Part shown: positions 8,166-14,472 of the stretch, piece by piece
Layout of the letters: each line of letters opens with the position of its first letter
How positions within the stretch are numbered: the first letter of the stretch is position 1
Origin: Monoraphidium neglectum
Taxonomy: Eukaryota > Chlorophyta > Chlorophyceae > Sphaeropleales > Selenastraceae
DNA length: 14,472 nucleotides
Reading direction: 5' to 3'
NCBI RefSeq assembly: GCF_000611645.1
Contig: NW_014012225.1
Location: forward strand, 1 to 14,472
Translations under genes and position numbers: made by a program
Notes under the pieces: generated by a model
Database searches by the model: none
What the model was told of the DNA's origin: nothing
Seen by the model: only the letters and a program-made list of their open reading frames with translations

Positions 8166-9981
8166 TTACACAGGCCCGAACTCTTCGCTGCTGCTGCCCG
8201 TCGCCCCTGCTGGCAATGTATCCAGCCATCGCTCAGCCACAGCGGCCCGCAGGTGGCGCAACGCGGCTTCGTAGGCGCCGCCGCTCAGGCCGTGGCTGCC
8301 GCCGCCAAGCGCCGCCTGCTCCCCTTGACGCAGCCTGATGAAGCCACCGCCGCCACGTGCCTCAACCACGTCTCGCACCCTGGCGTCTATCTCATTCAGC
8401 AGCTGCAGCGGCGTGCACCACAGCTCGTCCGTCTCCGCATCCTCGGCCGCTGCGCTGCCGCCCTCTGGGGGCGGCGTGAAGCAGTCGGGCAGCAGCGCCT
8501 CTCGCTCCCCCTCCGAGCTGAGGCCAAGCAGCAGCTCCAGGATGCGCGACGCGGCAGAGGGCGCCAGCAGGGCGGCCTCCTGCTCGGGGCTCGAGATGCG
8601 CAGGCGGCCGACGACGGCGGCAAAGGAGCGGCGGCGGCGGGCGCGCATGTCCTCCGCCAGCTCAGCGGCCTGGTTCAGGATGGGATGGGGTCGGACAATT
8701 GGGGAGGCGGCCGAGATCGTCCGGTTACAGGCCCAAGAATACAAGGGATGGGAGGGGGGAGCACACGCCCGTGTTCTTGGACAGCAAGCACGCAATCAGC
8801 TACTCCATTTGATGGCGCGGCTCGAACTGTGCGCCCAACATCTGCATCACCGTGCGGTCCTTTGTCTAGCACATTTGCCGGCCCCGGCAACCCAGACCCT
8901 TGGCTACAGGGCCCCAACCTCCTTGTGCGCCTTGGCCACGCCCGCGGGCGTGAGCGCCGCCGGCGGCGCGACCGCCAGCAGCGCATCGTAGGCCGGGCTG
9001 TAGCCCTCGCGCACGACGGGGCCGCCGGTGACGGCCTCTGCCAGCTGCGTGGCGTAGCTTGCCGGGTCGGAAGCCATCAGTGCCTCCTGGGGGTGGGGTC
9101 GGGGCGTGGGGTTGGGGTGGGGGGACAGCAGACGTACGCACGCGGGCAGGGCGGCGGTGGCCACGGCCGGTGGCAGCAGGGTAGCCTGCATCAGCTGCTG
9201 CCCGGCTGCCAACCCTGTCAAGGCCCGCCATCGCTCATGGGTCAGCGCTGCAGGCTCCGCACCGTTCCGACACCGCTCATGCCAGAATCTGATGCACCCC
9301 AACCCAATACGTCAGCGCGCGCGCCCGACGCACCTGCTGGCCGTCCCCGCCGGCCAGAACCCTGAGGCTATCCACGTACAGCGCATCCATTCGCTCCTCC
9401 TCAAGCCGCTCTCGCGCCAGCACCAGCCGCTCGCACAGCGCGCCCAGCGCGCGGCGCTCCTCTGCACTCGCGGCGCGTGCCTCCAGGTCTGCCACCCACG
9501 AGATGAAGGGGACGGCCGTCGCGGAGGGCTGGGCGCGCAGGAAGGCGTCCAGCTGCGCGGAAGCTGCAGGGGCCTCTGAGAGCTTTGTCAGGATCGCCAA
9601 GAGCACGGGGTAGCGTGCCGACGTGCTCTCCTCCGCCGCCGCTGCTGCTGCCGGCACACCACCGCCACCATCGCCACCGCCACCACCGGCTGCGGCTGCG
9701 GTTGAGCGACGGGAAGCTCTGCTGTTGGGGCTGCTACCGGTCGTCCGCAGCATGAGGCCACAGACAGCGCAGATGCCGGCTGTGCCGCTTGGCATGCTCG
9801 TGCTGGCAACCGTGCAGACCGCTGGTGCGAGTGCCGCCGCGGGTGTGCTGAATGTAGAGCTCAAGTGCAAGCCGCGGCTCGTTCTGACACTTTGTGCCAG
9901 TGAGTTGCGGCCAGAGGCTCCAGCAAGGCTGCCTCTGGCTCGCTGCTGCATGCGTGAGACGTTCATGCTTGCTGGCGCCAT
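8166..9981 (-). CDS. Hypothetical protein, probably plastid-targeted
   Basis: Exons 9981-9334, 9086-8919 and 8669-8166 (TAA) join in phase 0 to give 439 aa. I do not recognise the family. The N terminus (MAPASMNVSRMQQRARGSLA onward, to about residue 50) is rich in Ser, Arg and Ala and resembles an algal transit peptide. A Gly/Ala-rich linker spans about 93-118. A helical, soluble region follows from Tyr124 (YPVLLAILTKLSEAP) with SWVADLEARAASAEERRALG and a long charged helix around 180-210. The second exon includes REGYSPAYDALLAVAPP. The third begins AAELAEDMRARRRRSFAAVV and includes DELWCTPLQLLNEIDARVRD and a final helix ending ERWLDTLP. No membrane segment, P-loop or metal motif was seen. 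The start at 9981 is preferred over 10020 because it begins a transit-like sequence. An extra 117-bp exon at 9254-9138 is possible. The last codon and stop form GTGTAA, a possible TGTAA polyadenylation signal, perhaps by coincidence. Confidence 0.78.
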
Positions 9982-10481
9982 GTACAAAATCCTGCAGAGG
10001 TCCAATACGTGCGTTGTCAATCAATTGTCCCCTCATCTGAAACATCAGGACAGGAGAAGGCTCAACCCTCAGATCAGAACTGCACGGTGACCCACCAGTG
10101 ATGAAGTGACACAAGCACACAACACGGCTGTTAGATGATATGGCACAGTGCCTCAAGGACAATGAAGATTCTTTGAAGGCTCTCACGACAGCGCCTGCTG
10201 GCTCGACATCTGAAGGCCTCACGCTGAGCTTTGACCAACTGTGGACTCTGCTGATCTTGCGTATGCATTCCACCCCTTGAATGAAAGCACACAGCTTTAC
10301 ACTCTGAAAAACAACTGGACAGCCTCGCCAAATTATGCACAACTCAGGCGTTGCGGGCATCAGCAACTGGGTGGTCAACATCAACACGCAACACTCCCAC
10401 AACTGTACCAGCACCAAAGCCGGTTGTCAAGCGCTGGCCAATCCCGCATGTCTGAAACAACATTAATGCTGGCGGCTCGAC
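9982..10481. other. Spacer: upstream region of the 439-aa gene and TPR-gene 3' UTR
   Basis: This 500-bp gap between two minus-strand genes is more AT-rich than the exons. It holds the probable 3' UTR of the TPR-like gene, down to a TGTAA at 10301-10297, and presumably the promoter of the gene starting at 9981. No clear TATA box was seen. A possible alternative last exon of the TPR-like gene (10451-10381) also falls here. Confidence 0.5.
10297..10301 (-). terminator. Candidate TGTAA polyadenylation signal of the TPR-like gene
   Basis: TGTAA on the minus strand, about 180 nt downstream of the TAG stop at 10482. TGTAA is the established polyadenylation signal of Chlamydomonas and related green algae, normally 10-20 nt before cleavage, which would put the transcript end near 10280. 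A 5-mer match alone is weak. Confidence 0.4.
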
Positions 10482-12747
10482 CTACGCACCTGCAACGCCT
10501 GGGACCAGCAGGCGCCGAGGCAGCAGCGAAATCACGAACGTGCCGCCGTGCTGCCCCTGGCCCTTGAGCGCTGCAGGGTCTCCCAACACTCCTTCGAGGG
10601 GCGGCCCTGCCGCAATGAAAGAGCACCGCCCCCAAAGATCCCTCGCACATCCCTCCCACGCCGCCGCCTCGCCGCCCCTGTTTGGCAGCGCGTTGAGCAG
10701 CTGGCAGTAGCGCCACGCGAGGGCGGCGTGCAGGCTGGGGTGCAGCGCGTGCGACGGCGGCGCCACCGACAGCCTGGAGGGCCAGTGGGGTTGGGTGGCG
10801 GCAAATTATGAGGTACGGCAGGCTGCACACAGCGCGCCTGTCAGCTAGAACATGCCCAGAGATCCCCCTTTCAAGAGGCAACAGGCAAGAACAGGACTGC
10901 ATGTCTGCATGCGGGTTGCACATCAGCCCGCCGCTGCACCTTGCGGGGTCGAGTTTGGAGAGCTTGGCCGCCTCCCTGAACATGCCCTCCCCATACATGA
11001 CGCGCGCCGTCCTCGAGTACACCACCCCCAGCAGCGCCAGCACCGGAGCCAGCAGCGGCGCCGCCTCGCCGCCGGCGGCCTCTGCAGCCTTGAGGGCGGC
11101 GCTGAGGCGCTCCTCTGCCTCTTCCCACTGCTTGGACGCCATGCTGACCTGGCACGTGAATTTGAGGGGCAGCCCGGGCTGGAAGGGTTTGAAGCCGGGG
11201 CGTTCCTAGTGCTGTTGCATGAATTGTAAAGCCTGGGTATATCATCTGCAAAAAGGGCCGCCCGCGCAACGGCTGCGCACAACGCCGCACGCGGCTAGCC
11301 ACTGCATCAAGTCGTACGCGTTCATACGGTGGGGTAACAATATACGCTGCATGTTAACCCCATTACCCCCACCCAGGCGCACCTGCGCCAGCCCAAGGGA
11401 CGCGTCAGCCTGCACCTCCCGCGCAGCCCGCGCCGACAGCAGCCCCGTGTCGCCGCCAGGCCCTGCAGCCGCCGCGTCGGCCGCTGATGCGGCACTGTCT
11501 GACGCGCTCTGGTACGCCTCGGCAGCTTCCGGGCCCTTTCCCTGGAGCAGCAGGATGTCCCCAGAAAGCTTGGCCGACGCCGCCTCGAGAACGCCCCCGC
11601 TGCCGCCCGACGGAGCCTCCCACCTGGGTTGCTCCGCAGCTGTGGCGTCCCCCGCCGCAGCAGTGACGAGGCGCTGCAGCGAGTGCAGCAGCGGGGCGGC
11701 GCTGCTGGACCCGCTGCTGGCGGTGTCTGATATCACGACAGGCGGGCTCGCAGCGGCCGTGGCGGCGTCGGCGTCCAGGCCGGCGGCTAGCAGCGCCCTG
11801 ACCTGCTGCAGGCGGGCCGACAGCGAGAGCTCGCCCAGCTGCTCGGCAGGCACGCCAGGGGGGGTGGCCGCGGCGGCAGCGGCTGCGGCAGATGCCCATT
11901 TTGCAGACGCAGCCTGGCGCGTTCGTCAAAGAGAGATGGCCGGTGTTACGACAGATGTGAGTCGTGTGCACCCGCGCAGCGTTTGACCTTGACACCCTGG
12001 CAAGCCGGTCACGTGCCAGCACACGCAAAACATGCACTGTTAAGCCAACCAGCGTGTGGCTGCTGCCTGCTCCGTCGATTGTGCGCTGCTGGCTCACCCA
12101 GTCTGCCTGCGCTCCGCTGATCTCAGACATTACCAGCAGCAGCCTGGGAGTGGTGGGCATGGTGCGGCGTCCCCAGTGCATGGGGCTTGGACGGCCGTGC
12201 CCTGCAGCTGTGCATCCAGCAGGAGCAGGTGGCAGCCTTGGCAATCCTCGGGCCGCTGATCTCAGAGCGGCGCGAGACCAAAATCAAGAAGAATGAGGGG
12301 GAAGGAAAAATGCATGCCAGAGCTCCGCCACTCTGTGCACACCTGCTCGTGTCGACGCCGGCATTGGAGTCTGGCTGCATGGCCAGCCCTGACTGCACCA
12401 CATCCATAGCTGCGAAGCCCCCCTGAGTTGTTTGTTTAGCGGCGAGAAAGGATGCGGGGTGAGAGCTCTGCTCTCGTTGTGCGGGCCCCACCGCACTGAG
12501 AGATGCTGGCTAGTTGCCCAGCGGCGTGGCGCATGGCAGCAATGCAGGCCGTGGCAGAGGGTGCCTTCGCGATGAGGGTCTGGCTACTCTGCACCTCTTG
12601 TCGGGCGTAGGCGATCATCTGGTCCGTCACGCTGGGGCCCGCCGCGCTGCTCCATGCCCTGGTCGCTACGAGCACGTTGCGAAGCGCCGCGGCGGGCGTG
12701 GTGGCTCCTCGGCGCGCCGCAGCGAGCCCTAATGCGGTCAAAGCCAT
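10482..12747 (-). CDS. TPR-like repeat protein with probable mitochondrial presequence
   Basis: Seven exons, 12747-12492, 12409-12343, 12143-12098, 11913-11383, 11148-10940, 10773-10649 and 10570-10482 (TAG), give 440 aa; every junction is in phase, including the 67-bp and 46-bp exons. Residues 1-40 (MALTALGLAAARRGATTPAA onward) alternate Arg with Ala, Leu and Thr and lack acidic residues, fitting a mitochondrial or possibly plastid presequence. Helix-turn-helix segments in TPR style follow: LLLVMSEISGAQADWA near 108-123, KLSGDILLLQGKGPEAAEAY in exon 4, LGLAQVSMASKQWEEAEERL across exons 4/5, and LLGVVYSRTARVMYGEGMFR with REAAKL near the end of exon 5. Exon 6 adds HPSLHAALAWRYCQLLNALP. Exon 4 has Ala/Ser-rich low-complexity stretches. 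TPR proteins are protein-binding scaffolds; the partner is unknown. The exon 1/2 junction is the least certain; a CTAAAC branch-like site lies before its acceptor. Superfamily assignment is by pattern only. Confidence 0.77.
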
Positions 12748-13225
12748 ATTATGGTTGATAATCACGATCAAACTTCCACTTCACATGTGGTACAGTCCCC
12801 AAAGCCCCGTCACAATGAGAACTTGGCCGATGATCTTGCACCTCAGCGCTGTCACAACCAATCGATTGTACAATTGTATGCATTAGGATTCCCATACATA
12901 GGAAACAAGACGAGTCGCCGATTGCCAGTCACCCCAGCGAACCGCCTTGTTCACTGTAGACGAGACCAGCGGGAGCCTAAGCGAAATCAAGCAAGACGCC
13001 AACAAGATTCAGCAATTAAAAAACCTGTGAGGCAGCTGCCCTCCTGCCTCCGCCCGTCTTATTGCGGGAGCAGCGGGAGCGCCGCCGTGCGCAGCTCAAG
13101 TGGATCGTCAACTGAAGCGGGACATCAACTGTAGCAGCGAGAGCGACAGCGGGTATAACAGCGGCGTCATAGAAACTGGCAGAAAGGACGCGCCTGGCGC
13201 CACCGCGAGCGCAGCAGCAGGAGGG
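12748..13225. promoter_or_regulatory. Shared divergent upstream region (TPR-like gene / transporter)
   Basis: The 478 bp between the start codons of two divergent genes must contain both promoters and 5' UTRs. The part nearer the TPR-like gene (about 12740-12900) is AT-rich for this genome. It carries a CCAAT box (12858-12862) followed directly by overlapping palindromes. The half nearer the transporter is GC-richer and probably its 5' leader. No coding exon was seen; the transporter frame is open back to 13100 but has no ATG before 13226. Confidence 0.6.
12858..12877. promoter_or_regulatory. CCAAT box with three overlapping palindromes
   Basis: Within 20 bp lie CCAAT (12858-12862) and three perfect palindromes that share bases: CAATCGATTG (12859-12868), ATTGTACAAT (12865-12874) and ACAATTGT (12870-12877). 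This compact symmetric site, about 110 bp upstream of one start codon and 350 bp upstream of the other, may bind a dimeric or CCAAT-type factor. The function is inferred. Confidence 0.4.
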
Positions 13226-14472
13226 ATGGGGGCCAAGGAGGACGTGGAGGATGCCGAGGAGCGGCCCCTGCTGCGCCCAGGCAGCCCCTCCGCCGGCGGC
13301 GCGGGCCGCCTCACCCGCGCGGGCCTGGCCCCGCAGCTGGGCCGCGCCCTCAGCCTGCGCAGCGGCACCGCGCGTGTGGTGCTGGCGGCGGCGGTGTCCG
13401 TCGCGTGGATGTTTGTCAGCAGCCTGCTGATCCTGCTGAATAAGTACATCCTGAAGGACCTGAAATTCTCGTGAGTCGCTGGCATTCGCTGGTACCAAAG
13501 AATGATAATCAACAGGCAGGGGCGGGAGAGTGAACATGGGCGAGGCACCCACATGGCTTGGGGCGCTGAGGGGCGCCTGCTGCACCGCTGCAGGGCTCGC
13601 TAGCGAGCTGGCAGCACAGGACAGCGGTAGGCAGCCAGACATTCTCGCCTTGGTGCGGCTCGTGCGTGCGGGACAGAACCAGACGCCAAGCTGCCTAAAT
13701 TGACTGCCCAGCGGTGGTGCGCGTTGCAATGGTTGTGAAAGCAGTGGCATGCACAGGCAGCGCAGGGGAAGCACGGATTGGCAAAGCGCCCCTGCGCTTG
13801 TTAAATCCCCCGTTTCACCCCCCCCCCCAAAACAACCCCACCCCGAAAAGGTATCCCATGACGGTCAGCAGCCTCGGCATGTTTGCCAGCGGGGTGCTGT
13901 CCACCGCCGTGTGCCGCACCTTCAAGCTCGTCAGCCCAGAGAACCAGGTGCGGTCGCCGGGGCGCGGAGGGCGCGGTCCGGCTGGTGTGGCGGCAGAGCA
14001 ACACCGCACACTCGCTAGCTGGCGCCTCTGTTGGTCGCTGTCAGCCACCTGCAGGCCAGCAAGGGGCCTGAGTCCACGCGCTGCTTTGATCGTCGATCAA
14101 AATCGGGGCGTGCGTGGGCCGCCAAGATTGGATCAGTTATGATTTCCCTGCACATGGAGGAGGCTGCACCCCAGCAACGCAGCAACAGGCCGATCCGTCC
14201 GCCGCGACACTGCTGTACTCGCTGGTGCACTTCAGCACCTTGCTCGACGCCGTCGACCCACGTCTGCGCGTGCATCACCCCACCACGCACCCCGAGGCAG
14301 CTCCAACCCTTCAAAATGCCTGTCCCTCACCCCAAACCACCCCCACACGTGAACCCCTCCACCCTCACCCCAAACCCCCTTACCCCGCTCACCAGATCTC
14401 GTCACGGTTCTACTGCACCCACATGCTGCCTGTGGGGTTCTTCATGGCCCTCACACTCTGGAGCGGCAACAC
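13226..14472 (+). CDS. TPT/DMT-superfamily sugar-phosphate or nucleotide-sugar transporter, N-terminal part (3' end outside window)
   Basis: Exons 13226-13470, 13851-13947 and 14396-14472 (open at the window edge) give the first 140 residues. The ATG at 13226 is the first in frame after the open region begins. Residues 1-50 form a cytosolic leader with an acidic dileucine motif (EERPLL, 11-16). Predicted membrane helices are TM1 about 51-71 (VVLAAAVSVAWMFVSSLLIL), TM2 about 84-101 (PMTVSSLGMFASGVLSTA) and TM3 from about 126 (PVGFFMALTLWSGN). LNKYILKDLKFSYPM and RFYCTHMLPVGFFMALTLWS are characteristic of the triose-phosphate-translocator-like branch of the drug/metabolite transporter superfamily, whose members exchange sugar phosphates or nucleotide sugars across plastid, Golgi or ER membranes. 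The absence of a transit peptide argues for an endomembrane member. The substrate cannot be told because the C-terminal half is missing. Intron 1 ends with an 11-C tract (13818-13828). Confidence 0.87.

Noticed and set aside
8253..9365. 370-codon open frame on the + strand
   Set aside because: It lies opposite the three-exon 439-aa gene, crosses its introns, and reads as Arg/Gln/Gly-rich sequence typical of the antisense of GC-rich coding DNA; the minus strand splices in phase.
10097..10212. Possible C/D box snoRNA (GTGATGA near 10098, CTGA near 10209)
   Set aside because: The boxes are too far apart, there is no terminal stem or internal C'/D' pair, and the site is not in an intron; such short boxes occur by chance.
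12207..12264. Possible extra TPR-gene exon encoding a PEDCQGCHLLLLDAQLQ-like stretch
   Set aside because: The helix-like reading is attractive, but its phase does not match either neighbouring exon and no GT donor follows at a usable place; joining 12343 directly to 12143 is in phase.
2133..12747. Four consecutive minus-strand genes as an operon or gene cluster
   Set aside because: Spacers of 0.5-1.1 kb, individual targeting sequences and unrelated functions fit independent eukaryotic transcription units.

Overview
This is a GC-rich nuclear segment from a green alga, most likely a trebouxiophyte (Chlorella-like). The evidence is compact genes with many short introns (mostly about 80-450 nt), very high GC at third codon positions, splice donors almost all beginning GTG (often GTGCG), and genes for plastid proteins typical of the green lineage. 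Taxonomy is inferred from these features; no species was identified.

Six protein-coding genes were reconstructed by splicing. Every junction was checked for reading frame and, where the family was recognised, against remembered family motifs. From left to right: (1) + strand, 178-1622, the C-terminal third of a Rubisco activase-like AAA+ protein, cut by the window edge; (2) - strand, 3980-2133, a dimethylarginine dimethylaminohydrolase (DDAH) with 5 exons and all key residues; (3) - strand, 7629-5059, TAB2, the plastid RNA-binding factor for psaB translation, 7 exons, 350 aa; (4) - strand, 9981-8166, an unrecognised, probably plastid-targeted protein, 3 exons, 439 aa; (5) - strand, 12747-10482, a TPR-like protein with a probable mitochondrial presequence, 7 exons, 440 aa; (6) + strand, 13226 to beyond the window, the start of a sugar-phosphate/nucleotide-sugar transporter of the TPT/DMT superfamily.

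Genes 1 and 2 converge on a 510-bp spacer. Genes 2-5 lie head-to-tail on the minus strand with 0.5-1.1 kb spacers, each an independent transcription unit as expected in a eukaryote. Genes 5 and 6 diverge from a 478-bp shared upstream region that holds a CCAAT box and a run of overlapping palindromes. Two genes (Rubisco activase-like and TAB2) point to plastid function and a third has a transit-like N terminus, but no shared pathway is evident; this is ordinary gene-dense algal chromosome, not an operon or mobile element. No tRNA, rRNA, CRISPR array, transposon or viral gene was seen. The most notable items are the DDAH, unexpected in a photosynthetic eukaryote, the two uncharacterised organellar proteins, and the divergent promoter.
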